Below, in pieces: positions 45,480-55,286 of a DNA stretch of 64,000 bases. Under the pieces are notes generated by a model, which had not been told where the DNA came from, made no database searches, and was given only the letters and a program-made list of their open reading frames with translations. The stretch's first letter is position 1. Each line of letters starts with the position of its first letter. Source of the DNA: Bubalus kerabau (taxonomy: Eukaryota > Chordata > Mammalia > Artiodactyla > Bovidae); contig NC_073627.1 in assembly GCF_029407905.1 (NCBI RefSeq), positions 49,593,001 to 49,657,000 of the forward strand, in the 5' to 3' direction. Both the position numbers and the translations under genes were made by a program.

Positions 45480-46811
45480 CAACCTAGGTTAAAACAGGGA
45501 GCAACATGCAAAAACCTGCACACAGATGTTTTTAGCAGCTTTATTCACAACTTCCCAAGCTTGGAAGCAGTCAACATCCTTCAGCACGTGAATGAGTAAA
45601 CAAACTGTGGTACACCCAGACAGTGGTATATTATCTACGCTAAAAAGAAATGAGCCATCAAGTCAGGACAGACAAAAAGGAAATTTAAATGCATATTACA
45701 AAGTGACAGAGGACAATGTGAAAGGACTGTATGATTTTAACTATATGACATTCTGGAAAAGGCAAAACTGTGGAGACAGTGAAAACATCAGTGGTTGTCA
45801 GGAGTTGTGGGAAGGGAAGGATAAACAGGTGGAGAACAGAGGATTTTTGAGGCAGTGGGAATACTCTGCGTAACAGTGTAGTTGTGGTTGCATGTCATGT
45901 CATTATACATTTATCCAAACCATGGAATGTACACCAAGCATGAACCATAAAGTAAGCTATGGACTTTGAGTGATCATGATCTTTCAGTGTAAGTTCATCA
46001 ATTGTAACAAATGTACCACTGTGTTGCTGGGTGGGTAGGTGGGGGGTGGGTGTTGATGATAGGAAGGTAATGCCAGTGTAGGGGCAAGGGAATCTTGGGT
46101 ATATGGGAAATCTCTGTACTTTCCTCTCAATTTTGCTGTGAGCCATGGATTTCCATGAAGTTCAGTGGTGGTTAAGACTCCATGCTTCCAATACCCAAAA
46201 GAGTTGAGTGCTGCTGCTGCTGCTGCTAAGTCGCATCAGTTGTGTCCGACTCTGTGCGACCCCATAAATGGCAGCCCACCAGGCTCCCCGGTCCCTGGGA
46301 TTCTCCAGGCAAGAACACTGGAGTGGGTTGCCATTTCCTTCTCCAATGCATGCAAGTGAAAAGTGAAAGTGAAGTCGCTCAGTCGTGTCCGACTCCCAGC
46401 GACCGCATGGACGGCAGCCTACCAGGCTCCTCCATCCATGGGATTTTCCAGGCAAGAGTGCTGGAGTAGGGTGCCATTGCCTTCTCCAAAGAGTTGAGTA
46501 CCTGTCCTCAAAAATCTGCACATGAATGTTCATAGTAGCTTTGCTCATGATTACAAAAATTTGGAAGCAACCAAGATGTTTTTCAACTGATGAATGGGTA
46601 AACTATGTAAGGAGATAACAGTCTTTTTTTAAAGCACTATTTGTAACACCAAGTTTTGGAAGTAGCCTGTCTACCAATAATAGAATAAGGAAATAAAACA
46701 TGGTAATATTTACTGAAAAGGATGTTGTGAACCACTTTAAGAGAATAAACTAAGACACACACAATGACATAGATATCAGAAACAAAATACAGAGTTTAAA
46801 AAATCAAGTTG
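45480..46811 (+). mobile_element. Old L1 3' end sequence with BovA2 insert
   Basis: 'tttttagcagctttattcacaac', 'agtaaacaaactgtggtacacccag', 'ggttgtcaggagttgtggg' before the insert, and 'gttcatagtagctttgctcatg' after it, so two L1 3' pieces may be present. Confidence 0.65.
46210..46487 (-). mobile_element. BovA2 SINE
   Basis: Complete dimer, (CTG)n at the left; direct repeats AAAGAGTTGAGT at 46198-46209 and 46488-46499. Confidence 0.95.
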
Positions 46812-47458
46812 CAGGGGGGCGGTCCTAAGATGGCGGAGGAATAGGAGGGGCGACCACTTTCTCCCGCACAAATTCATCAAAAGAACATTTAAACACTGAG
46901 TAAATACCACAAAACAACTTCTGAATGCCGGCAGAGGGCATCAGGCACCCAGAAAAGCAGCCCAGTGTCTTCAAAAGGAGGTAGGAAAAAATATAAAAGA
47001 CAAAAAAAAAAGGAGAGACAAAAGAGGTAGGGACGGAGTCTCAGGAAGGGAGTCTTAAAAAGAGAGAAGTTTCCAAACACCAGGAAACACTCTCACTGCC
47101 GAAGTCTGTGGCGAGCCTTGGAACCACAGAGGGCAACATAACTGGGAGGAAAAATAAATAAATAACTAAAACCCACAGATTACATGCCCAACTGTAACTC
47201 CCCCAGTGGAGAAGCAGCGCAGACGCCTGCACCCGCCACTAGCAAGCGGGGGCTGGGCAGGGAGGCGCGGGCTGCATGGCTTAGAGTAAGAACCGGGCCT
47301 GAATGCCCCAAGGCATTCATTCCCTTCTGAGGGAACTAACTGCGGCTAGCAAACCAGACTGTGGGATAGCTACCACGCGAAAAGCCCTAACCTAAGACAC
47401 CGCCAGGCCCGCTCACAGAACAAAGGACTGAACAGAGCTAGCCCGCTGCAGACCATCC
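46812..47458 (+). mobile_element. Orphan L1 5' end (L1-BT type)
   Basis: Starts 'ggggggcggtcctaagatggcgg' like the full-length copy, with AAGATGGCGG at 46827-46836, and follows its first about 620 bp. It then stops abruptly at about 47458; no ORF follows. Loss of the rest is secondary, since L1 truncation normally removes the 5' end. Confidence 0.9.
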
Positions 47459-47887
47459 CCCTTTTTTAGCACTCGTTTCAGCTCTTCCACCCTCCCTCCT
47501 CACCACTCTACGTGTTCTTCGAGTGCGTGCGTGCGTGTAGATTTGGAAATGATAGTCTAGGAAGGGAAGTAGAGCCTCTGCATGTGGGCCCAAGGGGAAG
47601 AATGGAATGGGGAAGGTTGTAAGCACCCGGGGCTGAGAAAATTGCAACTCACAAAACAAAACAGACCCTAGAGAGAGGAGACCCACAACCTCAGACAGGA
47701 CTGCCCCAGGCATTATGATATCTTGTATGTCACAGGGCAAGACTCAAACCAGATAACCATAAAGCCCACATCCTGTTCATGATTCAGTTACCTCCTTTGA
47801 CTTATTTCTTTCCTTCATGTTCAGTACTGTAGGCATAGTCTCTGGTAATTTGTCCTTATTTAATTTGGGTCTAAAAAAATCATTTTA
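47459..47887. other. No gene seen
   Basis: Unassigned DNA following the L1 break point; short (GTGC)n near 47525. Confidence 0.4.
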
Positions 47888-48064
47888 GGGCTTCCCTCAT
47901 GGCTCAGTGGTAAAGAATCTGCCTGCCAGTGCAGAAGACACAGGTTAAATCCCTGATCCAGAAAGTTCGCACGTGCCGCAGAGCAACTAAACCCATGTGC
48001 CAAAACTACTGAGACTATGTTCTAGAACCCGGGAGGTGCAACTACGGAGCCCACACACTGCAAC
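47888..48064 (+). mobile_element. CHR-type SINE, left part
   Basis: 'gggcttccctcatggctcagtgg' head to 'cccacacactgcaac'. Continues at 48972 after a solo LTR. Confidence 0.85.
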
Positions 48065-48971
48065 AGATAGGGACAGAATGAAGGGACAAAATAGGTGATT
48101 AAATAGTTCCACTGCTGCTGCCAAGTCGCTTCAGTCGTGTCCGACTCTATGCGACCCCATAGATGGCAGCCCACCAGGCTCCCCAGTCCCTGGGATTCTC
48201 CAGGCAAGAACACTGGAGTGGGTTGCCATTTCCTTCTCCAATGCGTGAAAGTGGAAAGTGAAAGTGAAGTCGCTCAGTCGTGTCCTACTCTTAGCGACCC
48301 CATGGACAGCAGCCTACTGGGCTCTCCGCCCATGGGATTTTCCAGGCAAGAGTACTGGAGGGGGTTGCCATTGCCTTCTCCGGTCAGTTCCACTAGGGGA
48401 TTGTAAATAAAAGAATATGGGAGACTCATAAGTTAATGATTACTCAAGAGAGCAGGTGAGTTTAACCATAAAACCAAGCAGGCTTGCTTAACAGTGAACT
48501 CATGCAAGAGAAGCAGGGGACATGCCCCCAAACAATAAAACAGTGGTGGCAGGAGACCCACATCCTGCCCAGTGAGTTCAGGACATTAATGATCCCTAGG
48601 ACATTCTCTCTGCACACATGAAAAACCAGGAATTTGTAGACCTAGCTTGACCACGCAGGGACAAGAAAACTCCCCTGCTCAACCTGGAGAAGGAATTAAT
48701 TGTAAAAATATGACGTCTACTCAAGAAAGACAGAGAAGGTCTTCTCTCCTTCCCCACTTTTCCTTTGATTATAAAATGTAGCCCAGTAAGTTCTCGGAGT
48801 GCGGCATTTCTTGCTTGCCCTCTTCTAAGCCTCCAAAGTGCCTATTCTAATAAATCACTTCTTATGTACCACTTTGCTCTCCCTGAACTCTTCTCTGCAC
48901 TGAGAACATAAAAGAGTGTGGTATGGGAGCTCTTCAGCGCCCCCCCTAAAATATTTCACCGATCAGTTTCA
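48065..48971 (+). mobile_element. Solo LTR of an endogenous retrovirus, with BovA2 insert
   Basis: Flanked by CAAC (48061-48064 and 48972-48975), a 4-bp duplication as made by gammaretrovirus-like integrases. Net length about 626 bp without the BovA2. TATAAAA at 48770-48776, AATAAA at 48849-48854, and the end is CA. The first bases read AG instead of TG. No gag, pol or env sequence is adjacent. Confidence 0.75.
48114..48385 (-). mobile_element. BovA2 SINE nested in the LTR
   Basis: Direct repeats AGTTCCACT at 48105-48113 and 48386-48394. Confidence 0.95.
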
Positions 48972-49128
48972 CAACTCCTGAAGCCTGTGTGCCCTAGAGT
49001 CCATGCTGTGCACCAAAGAGAAGCCACCACCACAGAGAAGCCTGTGCACTGCAAGAAGAATAGCACTCACCTGCTGCAACTAGAGAAAGCCCTCACAGCA
49101 CAGCCAAAAATTAAATAAATAAATAAAT
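48972..49128 (+). mobile_element. CHR-type SINE, right part
   Basis: 'caactcctgaagcctgtgtgcc' to 'agccaaaaattaaataaataaat'; continues the SINE that begins at 47888. Confidence 0.85.
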
Positions 49129-49573
49129 TCTAAGAAATCACCTACGACTGCAGTGATAAAAGCATATTTATATTGTAAAGATGAGTGTGGCAACTGATTT
49201 CTAGGACGTACTCAGAACGTCTGTAGGTGTTGCCTATGTCTAGTAAAATATATACCTACTGTCGCAGGTGACTTTTTTCCTATTACAGATTGGCAAATAG
49301 TTTTCAAACATCCACTTGCTGAATTATTCATAATCATACATTCGTTTGTTCCCCATCTCCAAAAAGAAAAAGCAATTTGTTAAAGCTGGGCAAGTTAATT
49401 TCCAGTGCTTTTGATAAATGTTGGTAAACAAAATAATCAAACTTTTTACACACTTGCAAAAAATAACCTGGAAAATCCAATGAGGTCCGAGCTCCTGGGT
49501 TAACGTATTTAAGTTTTTCCTGAAAACAAAAGTGTGTATATATTATGAAAAACAAAACCCTTTTCGTAGAAAT
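49129..49573. other. No gene seen
   Basis: AT-rich unassigned DNA. Confidence 0.5.
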
Positions 49574-49758
49574 CAACCAATTGGGTACCTGACAGTCACC
49601 CCTTCCCGCCAAAGCTCTAGCTCCTCCCTGATCTATCTGAGAGTTTGCTTCCAGATAGTTGGTTATCTGTCCACCCCACAATCCTCTCCACCACTGTCTC
49701 AGACCTCAGCGTATCTGGCTGGAATCCTGCATCCCATATCCCTGGCCTGAGCGAGAAG
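49574..49758 (+). promoter_or_regulatory. Promoter-like block and possible first exon, plus strand
   Basis: CAACCAATTGGGTACCTG at 49574-49591, then about 170 bp of fairly GC-rich single-copy sequence ending in GAGAAG/GTAAGT at 49758. No coding sequence is recognised. The CCAAT element matches the one at 51.5 kb in inverted orientation. It could be a non-coding RNA start or a relic Schlafen promoter. Confidence 0.3.
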
Positions 49759-49898
49759 GTAAGTCCCACTAAAGGACCAGTTCTCTTCACTGTCTATTTC
49801 ACTTAAGAAAAATGTGGGCATAACATGTCCACCACAGTCTGTCTTGTCTAAAGTAGATCTGAAAGGGTCTGTAGCCACAGGGTGAATTTATTTATATA

Positions 49899-49899
<1 letters not shown>

Positions 49900-49948
<49 letters not shown>

Positions 49949-49952
49949 TTTG
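49900..49952 (+). repeat. (TG)n(TA)nTn microsatellite
   Basis: Runs into the 5' side of the SINE at 49953. Confidence 0.9.
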
Positions 49953-50074
49953 AGAAGGAAATGGCAACCCACTCCAGTATTCTTGCCTGGAGAATCCCAC
50001 GGACAAAGGAGCCTGGTAGGCTACAGTCCATGGGGTCACAAAGAGCTGGACACAACTGAGCAACTAACACACAC
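49953..50074 (+). mobile_element. Bov-tA body fragment
   Basis: 'gagaaggaaatggcaacccactccag' to 'caactgagcaactaacac'; no tRNA-like head. Confidence 0.8.
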
Positions 50075-50077
50075 ATA

Positions 50078-50250
50078 CATTTTTTAATTGTAGGACAATT
50101 ACTTTACAATATTGTGATGGCTTTTGCCATACACCAACATGAATGAGCCATAGGCATACATATGTCCCCTCCTTCTTATACCCTCTTCCCACAGCCCTCC
50201 CCTCCCATCCCTCTATGTTATCACAGAGCACTGGCTTTGGGTTCCACAGG
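50078..50250 (-). mobile_element. L1 3' end fragment
   Basis: 'taggacaattactttacaatattgtgatgg', 'ccatacaccaacatgaatgagcc', as reversed 3' end of young bovine L1. Confidence 0.75.
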
Positions 50251-50367
50251 GTGGATTTTTATCTTAGCATTCTTTGGTCTTTTTTCCAGCCCATCTTTTC
50301 TGTTGAACAGGCATAGCTCCAGTCTCTCCAGACAGTCTCAGGGTTGGGGTGCTGAAGAGAAAAATAC

Positions 50368-50585
50368 CTGAGCTCTGACCTGTTCAGGGATCCTCAGCTT
50401 CACAAAAGCAAGCCCAGGAGAAATGCCCAGCTTTTATTTTCTTAAAAAAGGAAACTAGAATGTTCCCATCGTTTTAAAGTTCCCACTATTTTAATGTTTC
50501 CACTATTTTAATGTTCCCGCCATTTTAAAGTTTCAATTTCCTGAAACCAAGTTAAACGTGCTCCCGTCTTTTAGGTTTCGCTTTC
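50368..50585 (-). promoter_or_regulatory. Candidate interferon-responsive promoter of SLFN11
   Basis: On the minus strand: exact ISREs GAAAGCGAAAC (50585-50575) and GAAATTGAAAC (50540-50530), then four 17-bp tandem units (50526-50459), then AATAAAAG (50438-50431) as a TATA-like element. A possible short exon ends in CTCAG/GTATTT at 50368. The order ISRE, tandem repeat, TATA and donor all reads toward SLFN11, whose first coding exon begins 9.2 kb downstream with a 5' UTR acceptor. Known: Schlafen genes are interferon-induced. Inference: this is the inducible promoter, or an intronic enhancer if transcription starts at 51.5 kb. Confidence 0.5.
50459..50526 (-). repeat. Four-unit 17-bp tandem repeat with GTGGGAA-type cores
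   Basis: Seen on the minus strand as AAAATRGTGGGAACATT-like units at 50526-50510, 50509-50493, 50492-50476 and 50475-50459. Cores vary: GCGGGAA, GTGGAAA, GTGGGAA, ATGGGAA. A degenerate fifth unit overlaps the nearby ISRE. GTGGGAA matches the RBPJ core and TTCCCGCC (plus strand) an E2F-like core; binding is inference. Confidence 0.85.
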
Positions 50586-50599
50586 TCAAAAAACTAATT

Positions 50600-51360
50600 A
50601 GATGGCATTTGAGTCTTTATGGCTGCCTTCCCAACCTCAAGAAAGAGAGCTAACTGACTGCTGGCTGTCAGTCAATAGGACTTTGTCTTTTTAATAAGTA
50701 AGTGAAAAGTGCGTTACTTCTGCATTGAAACTTTAAACATCTAGGAGAGCAATGCTACAGAAAAATCTGTTGGATACACATCAAACTATTATTAAGGATT
50801 TCACCCTAGGGAATGGAATCGGAAAGGAAGAGGGAGAGGGAGGGAGGAAATGTTATTTTGTACACTATGCCTGTATTATTTGAGAAATGTTTAATGCAAT
50901 AGAAAACAGTGCTAGAGCCAGACAGAGAATTAAGCAGTACACCTCATTGACTTTCTTACTTAGTTTTTCTAGCTCAACAATTGCCGTTGAAACCAGTTGA
51001 AATTGTTGCTGGATTTCCTGTATTGACTAATACTGTTAGTTTTGTATTAAGTTTCTCCCGTCTACCACATTGATCTACAACCTGCCCCATAGCTTACGGA
51101 AATCAGAGTCCCCTGAGATTCTTTTCTTGGTTTGTTTTGGGTAGCCATCTTTATAGATTGCAAAAATTGTTACAGTTTGAATTTAGTGATCACTCCTAAT
51201 ATTCAGAAAAAGTGTTGGGCCCTAGAGGGAACTGAGTTTAGGATATGATGAGCCAGTGTTCTCTGACCATCTCAGTCAATAACAAATAACCATCTCAATC
51301 TCAATAACCAATGTAGTTCTTCAGCAATAATCATTAGGAAACTTTGAAAAAAAAAATTAA
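50600..51360. other. No gene seen
   Basis: AT-rich DNA between the two promoter-like blocks. Confidence 0.5.
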
Positions 51361-51374
51361 AAGTGATTACTTAC

Positions 51375-51480
51375 AGACTCTGCAAGTTACACAACAGGCC
51401 GGTGTGCACAGCAAGATCAGAAGTAGAAATGAGCACACTGGCCCGGTGCTCGACCTCTCTGGGGGTGGAAGATGAGGGTT
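51375..51480 (-). promoter_or_regulatory. Candidate SLFN11 5' untranslated exon with donor
   Basis: On the minus strand a GTAAGT donor follows TTGCAGAGTCT at 51375/51374. Upstream lie CCAATTGG (51505-51498) and two CCGCCCCC GC boxes near 51527 and 51553. This has the shape of a TATA-less promoter and first non-coding exon, 10.2 kb upstream of the first coding exon of SLFN11. The 5' end is approximate. Confidence 0.4.
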
Positions 51481-51584
51481 TAGGGTTTGGCAGGTTCCCA
51501 ATTGGTGAATTTGAAACATGGGGGCGGAATTTAAAGTGCAGGAGGAGTAGGGGGCGGAGAAAAAATAACGGAAACCCAGGGGGA

Positions 51585-51705
51585 ATTCCCTGACAGTCCA
51601 GTGGTTGGGACTCGGCACTTTCCCTGCTGAGGACGCAAGTTTAATCCCTGGTGTGGAAACTAAAATCCCACAAGCTTGGGCACAGCCCCCAAAGACAAAA
51701 AACAA
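51585..51705 (+). mobile_element. CHR-type SINE, short
   Basis: 'ggaattccctgacagtccagtgg' to 'gcacagcccccaaagac' and an A-tail. Confidence 0.8.
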
Positions 51706-52020
51706 AAAAAATGCCTAACAACCCTTCAAACTGTCAGTAATGAAATCAGTTAAAATCACAAAAAGAGAAGAACCTGACTGGCAACATGTTTATTCAAGCT
51801 AGTCATCCTTGAAGTAAGGAAAGAAAAAAAAAATTTCAGCTATAAGGTTCTACACTACAACAAAATTAGTTCCCAATCTTGGCTGCTCATCAGAATCTTT
51901 CAGCACGTTTTTTTAAAAAATGCAGATTCCAACAATTTACAAATAAAATATTTTTTTTATTTTAAAAAGAAAGAGGGGGAAATAAAAAAAAAATAAAGCA
52001 GATTCATGGAGAATAAAATA
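51706..52020. other. No gene seen
   Basis: AT-rich, several A-runs. Confidence 0.4.
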
Positions 52021-52898
52021 GTCAGTTCAGTTGCTCAGTCGTGTCCGACTCTTTGAGACCCCATGAATCGCAGCAGGCCAGGCCTCCCTGTTCATCACCA
52101 ACTCCCGGAGTTCACTGAGACTCATGTCCATCGAGTCAGTGATGCCATCCAGCCATCTCATCCTCTGTCGTCCCCTTCTCCTCCTGCCCCCCAATCCCTC
52201 CCAGCATCAGGGTCTTTTCCATTGAGTCAACTCTTCGCATGAGGTGGCCAAAGTATTGGAGTTTCAGCTTCAGCATCAGTCCTTCCAATGAACACCCAGG
52301 ACTGGTCTCCTTTAGGATGGACTGGTTGGATCTCCTTGCAGTGCAGGGGTCTCTCAAGAGTCTTCTCCAGCACCACAGTTCAAAAGCATCAATTCTTCGG
52401 CGCTCAGCTTTCTTCACAGTCCAACTCTCACATCCATACATGACCACTGGAAAAACCATAGCCTTGACTAGATGGACCTTTGTTGGCAAAGTAATGTCTC
52501 TGCTTTTCAATATGCTGTCTAGGTTGGTCATAACTTTCCTTCCAAGGAGTAAGCGTCTTTTAATTTCATGGCTGCAATCACCATCTGCAGTGATTTTGAA
52601 GCCCAGAAAAATAAAGTCTGACACTGTTTCCACTGTTTCCCCATCTATTTCCCATGAAGTGATGGGACCAGATGCCATGATCTTTGTTTTCTGAATGTTG
52701 AGCTTTTAGCCAACTTTTTCACTCTCCTCTCTCACTTTTATCAAGAGGCTTTTTAGTTCCTCTTCACTTCCTGCCATAAGGGTGGTGTTATCTGCATATC
52801 TGAGGTTATTGCTATTTCTCCCAGCAATCTTGATTTCAGCTTGTGCTTCTTCCAGCCCAGCGTTTCTCATGATGTACTCTGCATATAAGTTAAATAAG
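52021..52898 (-). mobile_element. BovB LINE 3' fragment
   Basis: The minus strand encodes RT remnants (FIFLGFKITADGDCSHEIKRRLLLGR, ESWTVKKAERRRIDAFELWCWRRLLR) in a 180-aa open frame that ends by a frameshift. 5' truncated at about 52898. Confidence 0.95.
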
Positions 52899-53267
52899 CA
52901 ATTTTAAGATCCCCAGGTAATTCTATGGTCTGGAAGGTTTAGGAACTACTGGACTCCCATATTTCCTGTCTCTTGTCACAATCTCTTGGCTCACTATTGA
53001 TGGTGAATTGTCCTAGAAATTGCTAGAGTTATGGATTGTCACACAAAGCCAGTTGATACCAAATCTGGTTGAAAATGGTGAGCATTATACTTCATGACAT
53101 TGCCTACATGTGGCAGAGGAGGTAATGATCGGATTGTAAAAAACCGATGCAACCTACCAAGTACCCCAGAAACAGCAAACATCATTAAAATATGAAAATA
53201 AATACTTAAGAAGTGTCCAGTGAGAAAAACTCAGCAATGACCAGGAGATGTCTTAATAGCTGCCATA
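52899..53267. other. No gene seen
   Basis: Unassigned DNA. Confidence 0.4.
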
Positions 53268-53475
53268 GGGGCTTGCTAGGTGGCTCAGACGGTAAAGAAT
53301 CCGCCTGCAATGCAGGAGACTTGGGTTCCATCCCTGGGTCAGGAAGATCCCCTGGAGGAGGAAATGGCTACCCACTCCAGTATTCTTGCCTGGAGAATCC
53401 CATAAACAGAGAAGTCTGGTGGGCTACAGTCCATGGGGTCACAAAGAGTCGGACACGACTGAGCAACTAACACTT
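53268..53475 (+). mobile_element. Bov-tA SINE
   Basis: 'gggcttgctaggtggctcagacgg' to 'cgactgagcaactaacac'. Confidence 0.9.
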
Positions 53476-53944
53476 TTCACAGAGGATTTAGCATTGTGCC
53501 CACATTTCAGAGTACCTCTGTGTTGAGGCTTGGAGCAGGCTGCCCCATGACATACCACAGTGGTATGCTGATTGTTTTGAGTTAAAGTTACTGCAGAAAG
53601 AGCTGGTGAGGGAAAGATTGATATTAAAACAATAACACTCTGACCTCTCCTTCATTCCCCCAAAAAGTAGAAAATAAATCACCCATGTGAAAGGATCCCC
53701 CTATGCCAGGAGTAAAGAGAGTATTCTTATCACCAGATAAGGAATTCAAGGCTAAGAAAGCCAAATAAACAGACTCTCTTCCCTCATGAGTCTACTACCC
53801 CAAGCACAAACCCCTTTCTTAAATCTTCATAAATAATTCTGTATCTAAGAATGTTATATGAACAGACTGCTTTGGTCACTTGGTCTGGCATAGGGGTAGA
53901 ATTTCTATGACCTCTGTGTATATTAATTTTTTCCTGTTTTTTTA
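53476..53944. other. No gene seen
   Basis: Unassigned DNA. Confidence 0.4.
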
Positions 53945-54270
53945 ATTTAAAAATATTTATTTATTTATCTAACTGTGCAGTGTGTTAGCTGGGCATGCAG
54001 GATCTTTTATTTTTTTAACAGCTGTGCTGGGTCTTCGTTGCTTCCTGGGCTTTTCTCTAGTTGTGGTGAGCGGGGGCTGCTCTTGTCACTGTATACAGGC
54101 CTCTCATTGCAGCTCGTTCTCTCGTTGCAGAGCACAGGCTCAATAGTTGTAGCACATGGGCATGGTTGTTCTATGGCATGCAGGATCTTCCTGGATCAGG
54201 GCTCAAACCCTTGTCCCCTGCATCGACAGGCAGATTCTTTACCACTGAGCCACCAAAGAAGTCCCAGCAC
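53945..54270 (-). mobile_element. CHR-type SINE
   Basis: Reversed tail to 'taccactgagccaccaaagaagtcc'. Confidence 0.8.
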
Positions 54271-54405
54271 GCAGGATCTCTAGTCACAGGATGTGAACTC
54301 TTAGTTGCCGCATGAGGGATTTAGTTCCCTGACCTGGGCTTGAACATGGGGCCCCTGCCTTGGGAGGGTAGAGTCTTAGCCACTGGACCACCAAGGAAGT
54401 CCCTG
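54271..54405 (-). mobile_element. CHR-type SINE, partial
   Basis: 'gcacgcaggatctctagtcac' to 'agccactggaccaccaaggaagtcc'. Confidence 0.75.
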
Positions 54406-54559
54406 TCTTGTTAATTTGTCTTGTGTTAATCTACAGCTAAAATAACTCAAGACAGGTAGAGGGGGGATATTTCCCACTCCTCAACTTCCCTTCCCTAGGA
54501 GGAAACTAAGCTTTGGAAAGATTAAATAACAGTGCTGGATCATAGGCCAGGCACTGAGA

Positions 54560-54770
54560 ATTCACTAGTGGTTTAATAGCTACTACTTGTTGACACTTAG
54601 ATTGTGTACCAAACACATGGAACACAGCATCTAATCTTTACAACCACCATTGAGAGATGGATATAATAATGGTTATTTCCATTTCATACAAGAAAGAGCA
54701 GTTAAACTGCCCAAATCACATTTGAGTGACTGAGCCTTGTCGAATTTGGTTCTGAAACCCACACAAGTAC
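54560..54770 (+). mobile_element. MIR
   Basis: 'tactacttgttgacacttagattgtgtacc', 'atcttta caaccacc'-type core, 'gaaacccacac'; diverged MIR. Confidence 0.7.
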
Positions 54771-55286
54771 ATGGGCACCTCCTCAAAGCTCAGTCTGATA
54801 GACGTAATGGTCATTCCTGGGGAGCACTTTAAGAAATGGGTGAGTGCTCTTCCTGTAATCCAATCACAGTCTCTACCCATTTCAGCATTCAACAGGTTTC
54901 CTACATGATTTCCAAATTCCCTAGAGCTGAGAGGGGCCTAGGGTCTGGAATTATAACAACCACATCAGGTGATTCCTCTTGGGAAGGTTTGGACAACACT
55001 TTAGGTATCTTTGGATCAACAAAGGTTTGTTTTATAGACCTCTTGAGTTGTGTGCCTGCCAACAGCCACCCTTTGGGGAAGGCACAAGCCTCAGTGCCGG
55101 CTTCTCACCGTGACCTGTGAGGAAACGAGGGAAGAAGAATGCTTCTGTCCTAATCGTGTTCCTCTGTTCTGAGTTCCTTAGAATGTCTACCCTCCACCCC
55201 CACCTCCATATTTTATGGAGCTTGGGAAAGAGCTTCTTTTTTGTTGTCATGGTTTTGCTTTACTTAATAAGATATTTTCATTTCAT
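54771..55286. other. No gene seen
   Basis: Unassigned DNA; open frames without known domains. Confidence 0.4.
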
